A DNA stretch of 64,000 nucleotides from Rheinheimera sp. EpRS3. Lineage in GTDB: Bacteria > Pseudomonadota > Gammaproteobacteria > Enterobacterales > Alteromonadaceae. Position numbers and translations under genes: made by a program. The DNA is taken from NCBI RefSeq assembly GCF_001513785.1, contig NZ_LNQS01000010.1, positions 372,001-436,000 on the forward strand, in the 5' to 3' direction. Within the stretch, counting starts at the first letter, position 1, and every line of letters starts with the position of its first letter. Of this stretch, positions 30,011 to 38,667 are shown in pieces. A model generated the notes under the pieces. It ran no database searches. It saw only the letters and a list, made by a program, of their open reading frames with translations, and had not been told where the DNA came from.

Positions 30011-32971
30011 TCAGAATGTCATCGACAGACCCAGGGTCACGGTTCTTGGAATGGGGAATACACTGTTCGGCGCCTCAGGATCCTGACTTAAAGTGCCGCT
30101 TGGCGTTATCGTCAGTAAGTTCTGTGCACTTAAGTAAACCCTTGCATCAAGAATTTCCGGGTCGATGTTGTATGCGATAGAAAGATTGCGCAGCTTCAGG
30201 TATGAACCATCCTCCCAGTAGAAACTGGACTCTCTGGCTTCATTGTTGTTATCCAGTAAGGTTAATGCCGGCACATTGCTGCCGGTATTATCTGGTGTCC
30301 AGGCATTCAATGTCCTGTCACCATAGTTAGAGCCGATATTCAGTGAGGTGAAATCGGTAAACAAGCGCCAGCTGTTACGAACACTGCCGCCTTTTACACC
30401 TTGCCAGAACATATTGAAGTCCCAACGCCCGTAGGTCAGCGTGAAATTCAGGCCGTAGATAAAATCCGGATCGGTATTGGTAAAGAAATCCTGGTCCTGA
30501 TCGTTAATGACACCATCACCATTGAGGTCAACATAACGTATCCGGCCGGGGGCTGCGCCAGGCTGGCTGGCATGCGCGGCAACTTCTTCCGCACTTTGGA
30601 ACAGGCCATCGGTAACATAACCAAATACCGAATTTACCGACTTGCCCAGAATGGTTTTATCCCGGCCGTTACCGCCAAAGGAGTTCACCACCGAGTCAGG
30701 CAGCGCTATGACCTTGTTTTTTGCGGTTGAAATATTGCCGGCAATATCGAACGTAAAGCTCCCCAGGCTGGCCACAGTAAACTCATCGGTATAACCCAGC
30801 ATCAGCTCAATACCGGTGTTTTCTATGGTGCCACCGTTGACGATCATCTGCGCACCTTCGCCTTCTGTCGCCAGCGGCTGCGTTGTGGTCAGAATATCTT
30901 CGGTGCGCTTTCTGAACCAGTCAAAGCTGCCGTATAACGCACTGTCAAAGAAGTCAAAATCCACCCCCAGGTTCAGCTGGGTCGATGTTTCCCACTTTAA
31001 GTCCGGGTTACCTGAACTGACTTTGGCAAAGCCAGACGGTAGATTGCCCTGATCACTGCCGGTTAAATCGTATGCGGTACCTTCATCCTGTTCATTGGTA
31101 AACAGTGACTGAGTGGCGTAACGTGATTGAAAGATGGATGAAGTCGCCCGGGTATTAATTTCCTGGTTACCATTTTGTCCCCAACTGACTCTGAATTTCA
31201 GCTGGTTCATCGCATCAAACTTAAAGAAATCCTCATCTGAAACACGCCAGCCTACCGACGCAGCGGGGAAGTTACCCCACTGATTATTCTGGCCAAAACG
31301 GGATGAACCATCGCGGCGCAATGTAAAAGACGCCAGATACTTTCTATCATAGTCATAATCGAGTTTGGTAAAGTAGGATTTCAGCGTCCATGCATCAGCA
31401 AAGCCATTGGCCGTAATGCCGCTGGTGGCCTGCTCTAAAAAGGCATAATCACGGTCTTGTGACGCAAAGCCAGAACCGGAAGCGCTAAAAAACTCACTCT
31501 CAAACTCAACCGTTTCATTACCCACCAACAGGGTAAACATATGGTCATAATTCAGTAAGTATTTGTACTCTGCGGTATTTGACCAGACAGTGGTTTTGTT
31601 CCAGTCGTCCGTCACCGTAAGACGGTCATTAAAGTTCAGGCTGCCGGCCTGAAACGCTTTGGTGAAATTACGAAACTTAAAATTGCCATAGCTCAGGCCA
31701 TAGTTGGTCCGAAGTGTTAAATCATCCAGCGGCAGATATTCCACATAAACATTGCCAAGCACCTTGTTAAATCTGTTGGTGTTGTCTTTGTTCATTTCCA
31801 GCAGCCGTACCGGATTATCACGGTCTGTGATACCGGCAGTTGGCCCGCCCCAGCCAGTGCCGTCTTCAGTGCGGATTGGGATAATAGACTGTTGCTCAAT
31901 CGCCAGGCCAAGAATGCCGCCAGCCAGGTCGTTGACGAGATTCTGCTTCTGATCAGTCAGGGCCAGGTTTTCACCTACCCGCACTTTGCCGTCAAATAGC
32001 TCAACATGTGAATTTACCCGGCCGCTGATGCGGGTAAATTCAGAGCTTTTCACTACGCCATTGCGATCAAGATACCCCAGTGATGCGTACACCGCAGAAG
32101 TATCACTGCCGCTGGAATAAGACAGGTTTAAATCTTTTGACGTAGAACGCCGGGTCACTTCATCAAACCAGTCGGTATCGGCCGGGCGCATGGTTTGCGC
32201 ACTGTCAATGTAAGTGTTCAGAATGACGTTATTAAGCTGCGGATTATCGTAGTCACCGTTCCAGTCGTACTGATACAACGGGCTGACATTATTCGGGTTA
32301 GCCCTGTCGTTAACGGCTGCGCGCCAGACAACTTCAGCACGTTGCTTGGTATTTAGCGGATTAAGGTCGTACTCGAAGTCTTCCGTTGAGGTATTTAATT
32401 TCACTTCAAATTTCGAATCACCGCTGCCTTTCTTGGTGGTAATAATAATGACGCCATTCGCTGCCCGCGCCCCGTAAATACTTGCGCTGGCCGCATCACG
32501 CAATACAACAAGTGATTCAATATCGTTACTGTTAATCTCGTGCAAACCGGAGTTCATCGGCACGCCATCTACCACGTATAACGGGTCGTTATACCCCAGA
32601 GGTCCAAGCCCCTGGCCGCGAATTTTTACCTGAGCGGTTGAATTTGGATTACCGTTAGTCAGGATCTGCACGCCAGGCACTCGCCCCTGCAAATTCTGCA
32701 TAATATTGGCTGAGGACAAATCTTTCACATCGGCGATTTTCACATCGACTGCGGCGCCGGTAATATCTTCCTGCCGTGTACTGCTGTAGCCCACAACCAC
32801 GATGGTTTCAACTTCTTTCTCTTTCTTCTCCAGAGCGCTTTGTTGCGCTTCAGAGTCTTGTTGCTGAACGACCAACTCATCAGGTACTGAGTCCTGTTGC
32901 ACCTGCGCCGCCAGTCCTGCACTTTGCAATGCACAGCATAGTGCACTTAACGCAAAAGTTTGTTTTTTCAT
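30011..32971 (-). CDS. SusC/RagA-family TonB-linked outer-membrane receptor
   Basis: 986 residues from the ATG at 32971, where a signal peptide (MKKQTFALSALCCALQSAG) begins and GGGGGAA lies upstream; an in-frame ATG at 33052 is not supported. The plug has the SusC signature: IMQNLQGRVPGVQIL, PLYVVDGVPMNSGL and VLRDAASASIYGARAANGVI followed by IITTKKG. The 22-strand barrel shows RVSWGQNGNQEI and WETSTQLNLGVDFDFFD. Unusually, the N-terminal carboxypeptidase-regulatory-like domain of Bacteroidetes SusC is absent: a Gln-rich linker leads straight to a TonB-box-like VETIVVVGYS. It imports fructo-oligosaccharides, inferred from the GH32 and fructokinase neighbours. Confidence 0.95.
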   Translation of the reverse strand: MKKQTFALSALCCALQSAGLAAQVQQDSVPDELVVQQQDSEAQQSALEKKEKEVETIVVVGYSSTRQEDITGAAVDVKIADVKDLSSANIMQNLQGRVPGVQILTNGNPNSTAQVKIRGQGLGPLGYNDPLYVVDGVPMNSGLHEINSNDIESLVVLRDAASASIYGARAANGVIIITTKKGSGDSKFEVKLNTSTEDFEYDLNPLNTKQRAEVVWRAAVNDRANPNNVSPLYQYDWNGDYDNPQLNNVILNTYIDSAQTMRPADTDWFDEVTRRSTSKDLNLSYSSGSDTSAVYASLGYLDRNGVVKSSEFTRISGRVNSHVELFDGKVRVGENLALTDQKQNLVNDLAGGILGLAIEQQSIIPIRTEDGTGWGGPTAGITDRDNPVRLLEMNKDNTNRFNKVLGNVYVEYLPLDDLTLRTNYGLSYGNFKFRNFTKAFQAGSLNFNDRLTVTDDWNKTTVWSNTAEYKYLLNYDHMFTLLVGNETVEFESEFFSASGSGFASQDRDYAFLEQATSGITANGFADAWTLKSYFTKLDYDYDRKYLASFTLRRDGSSRFGQNNQWGNFPAASVGWRVSDEDFFKFDAMNQLKFRVSWGQNGNQEINTRATSSIFQSRYATQSLFTNEQDEGTAYDLTGSDQGNLPSGFAKVSSGNPDLKWETSTQLNLGVDFDFFDSALYGSFDWFRKRTEDILTTTQPLATEGEGAQMIVNGGTIENTGIELMLGYTDEFTVASLGSFTFDIAGNISTAKNKVIALPDSVVNSFGGNGRDKTILGKSVNSVFGYVTDGLFQSAEEVAAHASQPGAAPGRIRYVDLNGDGVINDQDQDFFTNTDPDFIYGLNFTLTYGRWDFNMFWQGVKGGSVRNSWRLFTDFTSLNIGSNYGDRTLNAWTPDNTGSNVPALTLLDNNNEARESSFYWEDGSYLKLRNLSIAYNIDPEILDARVYLSAQNLLTITPSGTLSQDPEAPNSVFPIPRTVTLGLSMTF

Positions 32972-33003
32972 AGTTCCCCCGTCTCGTTTTATTTTCTTCA
33001 GAG

Positions 33004-33049
33004 ACAGCATCGCTGTATCGGGCCAGCCGACATCAATTCTGCCTGGCCC
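33004..33049 (-). other. Two stem-loops in the leader before susC
   Basis: In the 114 bases between the GH32-like lipoprotein gene and susC, two inverted repeats are seen: gggccag/ctggccc (33020-33049) and acagc-atc-gctgt (33004-33016). No T tract follows. They could limit read-through or protect the susC mRNA end, which would raise susCD expression relative to the first gene or the reverse. Function is inferred only. Confidence 0.4.
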
Positions 33050-33085
33050 CAAAGTTTGCTGTTATGAAGAAGTGATTTCTATTAG

Positions 33086-35878
33086 TTATTGTTTGTAGCG
33101 CTGCAGTCCGTTTACCGTGACTGGCGCATTCCCGGAATAAATGCCCACGTCATAGTCTGCCAAACCATACAACCGGAAGCTCAGCGCCTTATCCTGGTTG
33201 ATATAGACAGCCCCGACACCCGCGAGCGGGTCAAGCAGGATCTCCAGCGCCACTCCCTGCTGGGCATCTAACGGCAGTTGTACTGTTGGATAAGCCGGGT
33301 TGTGGCCTGCCGGTTCTGCTTTGTAGCTAACGACACCAGTCGCACTGTTTATCTCGATAAAAACATTACTTTCTGTTTGGTCAGCGTTAACTTTGCGCAG
33401 TTGCACACCGAAAATAGCATCACTGACAACAGAGCTGATATCCAGACTCAGTCTGTTCTTTACCGCCAACTTTTGCAGCGTAAAGGCCGCATCCGCATTC
33501 AAAAGCAGTTGCTCGTTTTGCGCTGAGACACTGCCTTGGGTCCAAATAGTATCTACCGGCACAGGCTCTGCTAACGCCTGCTTCAGCTTTTGTGGCAGTT
33601 CAACCTGCAACCTGCCGGCAACATGGCGAACCTGGTGCACTATAAGATCACCACCCCAGTCATATCTGTTGCCATCCATACGGCCTTCAGTGTGCGCAAT
33701 CCAGCCAAACAGCAAGCGCTCATCGCCGCTGCCTGCCGTTCTTGCGGCATAAAATGCCCGGCCATCCACGGCGTCAAAATCCGGTTTGGTCCATACACCA
33801 TCAACCTGTTGCAGGTATTTCACCTGGCGCGATTCATCGCGCTGATCGGAGTAAACAATAAAAGGTGTACCATCAAGACTAAAATAATCGGGCACTTCAA
33901 GGTTCAGGGTTGAGTCTTCCAGATAAAGCGGCGTCTGAGGCGCCCAATTCTGTAAATCCGTCGACGTGTATAAGCCGATAGCTGCCTGATTGTTGTAGCG
34001 GGACGTGATCAGCATCCAGTAGTTTTGCTGTTGTGCGTTCCAGACCACCATAGGATCACGGAAGTCGTAATCACTGTAGCCTGCCGAGCCGGAAAACTGC
34101 TCGCCAGATGATGCGGCCCAGTTATATAAACCTGTATCGGACGACTGGGCCCGCATAACCACTTCAACCGGCGTCAGATTTTTATTGTGCCCGGTATAGA
34201 ACAGGTGCAACTGACCATTTTCAGCTTTAATTACACTGCCGGAGCCCAACCATTGATCTGCTGCATTGGCCGCGCCGGATGCAGACAGCACTTCACGTGG
34301 GAAACTAGAGGTTATTAAATCGTCAGTCTTAACCACCGACCAGGAGTGATTGCCAATATTCTGCAGGTAGTAAATGTAGTAACTGCCGTTGTGATAAAAC
34401 GGGTTGGGATCGCCCATATCAAGCTTCAGCGCCTGATCATGCCCGTCAACTGTGCTGACAACCGAGTCTGTTGCAGGCTGAACGGCAGCGGACGGACTTT
34501 GCCTGATTTCATCAACCAGGATAAATGCCAGTGCGGCATCGTCAGGATTGGCATCATGGCGGTCAATTATTTCAATCACTGCTTTTTGTCCGCTTAAACC
34601 CGATACATCCCAACTTTGCCAGTCAACTTTACTTGCTTCGCCATTGCCTGAGGCGTGCCGGACTATTTTACCGTTGACCCGTAATACCATGGCAGTTGCC
34701 CGCGGATGGTCAAACGGATTAGTACCGCCACCAATCAGGAAATTAATGTACTTCTCGGTAATGGTGAATGTAGGAGAAACTAAAGTGCCGGTAGCCGCGT
34801 CGCCAATCCAGCCCAGTGCCGTACCATCGCCGGTAAAACCATCCGCCCGGCTGGAAAATACCCGCTCACCCACATGATTAACAATGTCGGCGCCCCAAAA
34901 ACCACCATCCAGTTGCAGGAAATCGCCGGTAGCATGAAACTCATGTTGCTGATAGGTATTAAACTTACCGCAACAGAACTCAAAACCAGCAATATGTTGT
35001 CCCGGCTCCGCCTGGCGGGTAAAGGCCGATTTTCCGGCCGTGAGTGGGTTCGCGGCTAACTGAGCCGCAGCACCAACCTTGTCTGTTGCTACCGGCAGCG
35101 CCGCGGCTTTATCTGCTTTGCGAAATTCATCCGCCAGCATATATGGCAGCGCTTGATCGGAGTTATCTGCCGGATGCTGGTCAATAAACCGGATCTGTCC
35201 GGTTTGCCCGGCCAGATCTGCCACATCCCAGCTATGCCAGGCCATTGCTGCAGCCTGGTTATTACCATGGGCGTGCCGTACAACTTTATCATCAACCACC
35301 AGCACCACAGCAGTGGCATTGGCGGTGTCAAAACGATTAGCCCCGCCGCCAATCAGAAAATTAATGTACTGATGCGTGATCTCAAACGCCGGACTGTCAA
35401 TAGTGCCGGTCGCTGCGCCACCTAACTGCTGTGCCGTGGTGTCTTGCTCATTATCAAACCCATCGCCGTAACTGGAAAAAACCCGTTCACCAATCAGGCC
35501 CGCAATGTCAGCCCCCCAGAAACCACCATCCAGTTTTAGAAAATCGCCGCTTGCGTTAACAAAGCCATGCTGCTGATAAGTATCGTAGCCACCGCAACAA
35601 AACTCAAAGCCCGACACATTTTGCCCGGGTTCATCTGAGCGCAGAAACAGACTCACACCCTCTGTAGCGGGATCATCAGATAAGGAGACATCAGTGTCGT
35701 CATCACCATCATCTCCTGAGCCGGGATTAAGCACATCTTCAATACTCTGGCCTTCTTCCAGCACAATCAACCCGACCCCACTGTCAGGTACCTTTTTAGC
35801 ATCCCCGTCACAGCCCACTAACGACAAAGAGCTGAGACAAATAGAACCCAGTAAAAACAGACTATGTTTGCTCGCCAT
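33086..35878 (-). CDS. GH32-family lipoprotein with duplicated accessory module
   Basis: 930 residues from the ATG at 35878 (AGGGTG upstream; another in-frame ATG at 35893). Lipobox LSLVGC with Asp at +2, then an Asp/Gly-rich linker. Two homologous modules follow, about residues 75-255 and 275-455, each with GFEFCCG..TYQQH, LDGGFWGADI, GERVFSS and YINFLIGGG, the kind of module found in front of some secreted levanases. The five-blade propeller is about 470-780 with DMGDPNPFY at the nucleophile position, FRDPMV, and LEVPDYF in place of the usual ECPD acid/base motif. A C-terminal beta-sandwich ends the protein. First gene of the minus-strand operon; probably the enzyme acting on polymer. Exact specificity is unknown. 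Confidence 0.88.
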   Translation of the reverse strand: MASKHSLFLLGSICLSSLSLVGCDGDAKKVPDSGVGLIVLEEGQSIEDVLNPGSGDDGDDDTDVSLSDDPATEGVSLFLRSDEPGQNVSGFEFCCGGYDTYQQHGFVNASGDFLKLDGGFWGADIAGLIGERVFSSYGDGFDNEQDTTAQQLGGAATGTIDSPAFEITHQYINFLIGGGANRFDTANATAVVLVVDDKVVRHAHGNNQAAAMAWHSWDVADLAGQTGQIRFIDQHPADNSDQALPYMLADEFRKADKAAALPVATDKVGAAAQLAANPLTAGKSAFTRQAEPGQHIAGFEFCCGKFNTYQQHEFHATGDFLQLDGGFWGADIVNHVGERVFSSRADGFTGDGTALGWIGDAATGTLVSPTFTITEKYINFLIGGGTNPFDHPRATAMVLRVNGKIVRHASGNGEASKVDWQSWDVSGLSGQKAVIEIIDRHDANPDDAALAFILVDEIRQSPSAAVQPATDSVVSTVDGHDQALKLDMGDPNPFYHNGSYYIYYLQNIGNHSWSVVKTDDLITSSFPREVLSASGAANAADQWLGSGSVIKAENGQLHLFYTGHNKNLTPVEVVMRAQSSDTGLYNWAASSGEQFSGSAGYSDYDFRDPMVVWNAQQQNYWMLITSRYNNQAAIGLYTSTDLQNWAPQTPLYLEDSTLNLEVPDYFSLDGTPFIVYSDQRDESRQVKYLQQVDGVWTKPDFDAVDGRAFYAARTAGSGDERLLFGWIAHTEGRMDGNRYDWGGDLIVHQVRHVAGRLQVELPQKLKQALAEPVPVDTIWTQGSVSAQNEQLLLNADAAFTLQKLAVKNRLSLDISSVVSDAIFGVQLRKVNADQTESNVFIEINSATGVVSYKAEPAGHNPAYPTVQLPLDAQQGVALEILLDPLAGVGAVYINQDKALSFRLYGLADYDVGIYSGNAPVTVNGLQRYKQ
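34513..35653 (-). repeat. Internal duplication of an accessory module within the GH32-like gene
   Basis: Two coding repeats of about 180 codons lie in tandem, roughly 35653-35113 and 35053-34513. DNA identity remains visible in places, for example aaccaccatccagtt near 34900 and 35522. Boundaries are approximate, set from the protein alignment by eye. Confidence 0.75.
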
Positions 35879-36324
35879 AAAACACCCTATCAAGTTTAGT
35901 TATTATTTTTTGGAGGTCTGTTCCGGCGGTATTGGCCCTTTGCGGTATCAGCTAAGAGCAGTTTTCACATGCATGTTTGGAAACCGTCAATTTTCCTGTT
36001 TTGCATATTGCACATTATTCGACCATCCACGCACCAATATACAACACAGCTTTAGTTAATCAAGTTTGACCAGTTCAGAAAAATGCAATAATTAAGAAAT
36101 AATCAAGAATCCGCATTAAGGTTTATATTTATTCTCCTCTTAAAACAGTAACTTAATTATTAAAATAATAAATGACAAACCAAAAATAAAAAATAACATT
36201 GATTTAGTTATAAAGCTAAAACAGAATAGATGACATATAAGAGAAAGCATGCTAATGCCAAGATGCGCGGCTCATTACTATTGGCGAGGTGGCGTTTGCA
36301 CCTTAAATGAACACGGAGAACACT
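35879..36324. promoter_or_regulatory. AT-rich divergent control region of the fructan locus
   Basis: 446 bases without a gene, clearly richer in A and T than the neighbours. It must carry the promoters of the minus-strand susCD operon and of the plus-strand fructokinase. TTTAGTTAWW occurs at 35895-35904, 36051-36060 and 36203-36212, all on the plus strand, and again before the MFS gene at 40034-40043. TTATTAAAATAATAA (36157-36171) is an inverted repeat of the AT-rich kind bound by ROK regulators such as NagC or Mlc. These are candidate operators only; no clear sigma-70 promoter could be chosen. Confidence 0.55.
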
Positions 36325-37260
36325 ATGATTGCGGTGCTTGGAGAGAACGTTGTTGATCTGTTAATGCAGCCTGATGGAAATTTTTGCCCTCATCTGGGGG
36401 GATCACCGTTTAACGTTGCCATTGGCATTGCCAAACAGGAAGTGCCTGTTACATACCTTTCGCCCATTTCACAGGACAGGTTTGGTGACAACTTTCTGAG
36501 CTATATGCAAACACAAGGCGTTCAGTATGGTGCGCCGCATCGCTCAGCGCTACCAAGCTCGGCGGCTATCGTCACGTTAGATGCGCAGCGCCAGCCACAT
36601 TATAGTATTTACCGCCATCACGTTGCCGACAGGGATATCAGTACCGGGTTGCTGGTTTCTTGCCTGCCGGAAAAAACCCGGATATTGCACACCGGCTCTT
36701 TGGCATTGGAGCCTGAGGACTTAACAAAAGTTAAAACACTTTTAGCTTTTGCCAAATCCAGAGGGGTCAGGATCAGCATAGACATTAATATCAGAATGGA
36801 TTTCGTCACCGATAAAGCCGCCTACAGTGCCGGCATTGAAGAGCTGGTACCACTTTGCGATTACGTTAAAGCAAGCGACGAAGATTTGACCAGACTGTAT
36901 CCGGACATGCCCCTGAGCGATGCATTGGCAAAGTTTAAGTCCCTGATACCGGATGCACTCTTTGCTTACACTGAAGGTGATAAGGGCGCACTTTTATGCA
37001 CCCAAGCGATAGAAATTACGATGCCGGTAATTCGTCCTGACGTATTCGGCGATACCGTCGGCGCGGGTGACACCTTTTACAGCATGCTGTTATCTTACCT
37101 CTGGTCTGAAAACCTCGACACTATTGCTCCCTCATTGCTGTCAGACACACAACTTCGCCCTGCACTTAAGCATGCTATTGTTGCCGCGAGTATCAATGTG
37201 TCCCGCCATGGCTGCATGCCGCCAAGCAAAGTGGAGGTTCAACAGAAACTGGCTTGCTGA
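36325..37260 (+). CDS. PfkB-family fructokinase
   Basis: 311 residues from the ATG at 36325, which has GGAG seven bases upstream; an in-frame ATG at 36307 has none. It phosphorylates fructose with ATP to fructose 6-phosphate in the cytoplasm. Ribokinase-like motifs: GGSPFNVAIGIAKQ near residue 25-38 and the C-terminal anion hole and catalytic base in DTVGAGDTFYSMLL near 240. Other PfkB sugar kinases cannot be excluded, but the GH32 neighbours make fructose the likely substrate. Followed by the ROK regulator gene after 140 bases. Confidence 0.88.
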   Translation: MIAVLGENVVDLLMQPDGNFCPHLGGSPFNVAIGIAKQEVPVTYLSPISQDRFGDNFLSYMQTQGVQYGAPHRSALPSSAAIVTLDAQRQPHYSIYRHHVADRDISTGLLVSCLPEKTRILHTGSLALEPEDLTKVKTLLAFAKSRGVRISIDINIRMDFVTDKAAYSAGIEELVPLCDYVKASDEDLTRLYPDMPLSDALAKFKSLIPDALFAYTEGDKGALLCTQAIEITMPVIRPDVFGDTVGAGDTFYSMLLSYLWSENLDTIAPSLLSDTQLRPALKHAIVAASINVSRHGCMPPSKVEVQQKLAC

Positions 37261-37294
37261 TGCCTTGATGATTGATTTACTGCAATTAAACTCT

Positions 37295-37312
37295 GCGTAC
37301 CGTTAGGGTACG
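37295..37312 (+). other. Short stem-loop after the fructokinase gene
   Basis: CGTACC and GGTACG flank a five-base loop 35 bases after the fructokinase stop. No T tract, so termination is doubtful; it may separate kinase and regulator expression. Confidence 0.35.
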
Positions 37313-37400
37313 TAGTATCATCATAGAAAAATGTGCCTTAACTGGTTATTATTACGGCAAATATGGCGTTTCGCCGTTCAACCGTTGTACAACCAAGATA

Positions 37401-38633
37401 ATGTGGAATTTTATGGGGCAAGGCAGTAATTCATCAACTCTCAGACAGTACAATGAGCGCGTGGTTATTTCCGCCGTGCGTAAGGCTGGCGTCGCATCTA
37501 AACCGGATCTTGCCAGAAGTATTGGTTTAACCCTGCAATCGTTAACCCGTATTGTCGATGCGTTAGAAGAAAAAGGGTTGCTGGAGAAATCCGGCCGGCG
37601 CAGTGTTGGCATTGGTCAGCCATCCAACCTGTACCAGATTAAAGCCGATGGCCTGTTTTCGGTTGGTATCAAGCTGGGCAGACAAAATATTGAGTATGTG
37701 CTATCTGACTTTGCCGGTCAGGTAATAGATAAAGCATCCCATCGTTATAAAGAACCCACTCCAGAGCAGCTTATCGACAGCTTAAGTAGCGGCATTGAAG
37801 TGATGCTGGGCAAACTATCGCCAGCACAACGTCAGCGCTTTGTTGGTGTCGGGATTGCGATGCCCTGGTTTTTAGGCAATTGGGCCGCACAGCATGAAAT
37901 GGCACCTGACATCGCGCAGCAGTGGGTTGATATTGACTTCGCCAATGAATTGGAACAACGCCTGCCTTACAGCATATTCTTTGAAAATGACTGCTCAGCG
38001 GCCGCGGCTGCTGAGCTGTACTTTGGCCAGATAAAAGCGGCAAATAATTTCCTCTACATTTATATTGATACCTTTGTCGGCGGCGGTCTGGTACTCAATG
38101 GCGATCTGGAAAGAGGGGTGCATAGCAACGCCGCCAATCTGGCAACGTTACCTGTGCCGCAATCCAGACTGGACAGCCAAAGCAACACCTCAGGCTGGGA
38201 TACCTTAGTTAACCGGGCTTCGATAGCAACACTGCTCAGACACCTGCAGTTTCATCAGGTTAATATCGATAATATTGCCGATCTTGCCGATATTATTGAT
38301 GACAACCGGGCACTGGTGCATGACTGGATGCAGGACTGCGCAGAAGGCGTAGTATTCTGCATTATGTCTTGTGTCAGTTTCCTGGATTTGGAAAAGGTCG
38401 TCATTGACTCCCAACTGCCAACGTTCTTATTAATTGAGCTTATCAGCATGATCAAAAGACGGTTGGCAGCGATGCCAACGTCAAATTTATTCGTGCCACA
38501 GATCGAAAAAGGCAGCCTGGGTGAAGATGCGATCGCCATTGGTGGTGCTATTTTGCCGCTTTATTCGCATGTCGCACCAGACCGCACTGTACTGTTGAAA
38601 GGCGGCGTGCCGGACAGGTTGCAACAGAAATAA
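37401..38633 (+). CDS. ROK-family transcriptional regulator
   Basis: 410 residues. N-terminal winged helix-turn-helix (YNERVVISAVRKAGVASKPD, LTLQSLTRIVDALEEKGLL, GQPSNLYQI) followed by a ROK sugar-sensing domain with FENDCSAAAAAELYFG and IYIDTFVGGGLVLNG. The usual ROK zinc motif CxCGxxGCxE is absent; the segment after HSNAANLATLP has no cysteines. Probably a repressor of the fructan genes responding to fructose or a fructo-oligosaccharide, inferred from position. The start is uncertain: ATG codons at 37401 and 37413 are both possible, neither with a strong ribosome-binding site. Confidence 0.88.
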   Translation: MWNFMGQGSNSSTLRQYNERVVISAVRKAGVASKPDLARSIGLTLQSLTRIVDALEEKGLLEKSGRRSVGIGQPSNLYQIKADGLFSVGIKLGRQNIEYVLSDFAGQVIDKASHRYKEPTPEQLIDSLSSGIEVMLGKLSPAQRQRFVGVGIAMPWFLGNWAAQHEMAPDIAQQWVDIDFANELEQRLPYSIFFENDCSAAAAAELYFGQIKAANNFLYIYIDTFVGGGLVLNGDLERGVHSNAANLATLPVPQSRLDSQSNTSGWDTLVNRASIATLLRHLQFHQVNIDNIADLADIIDDNRALVHDWMQDCAEGVVFCIMSCVSFLDLEKVVIDSQLPTFLLIELISMIKRRLAAMPTSNLFVPQIEKGSLGEDAIAIGGAILPLYSHVAPDRTVLLKGGVPDRLQQK

Positions 38634-38660
38634 CAGCATGGCGGATGGTACGCCATGCTG
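38634..38660. terminator. Stem-loop between convergent ROK and MFS genes
   Basis: A perfect 10-bp stem, CAGCATGGCG/CGCCATGCTG, with a seven-base loop starts at the ROK stop codon. The T tract is short (tcaggtttta), but position and strength fit a bidirectional terminator. Confidence 0.65.
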
Positions 38661-38667
38661 TCAGGTT

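Noticed and set aside
36181..36188. On the minus strand TATTTTTG fits the Bacteroidetes -7 element TAnnTTTG, before the sus operon
   Set aside because: The region is very AT-rich and no TTTG element lies at the needed -33 distance, so a chance match is more likely.
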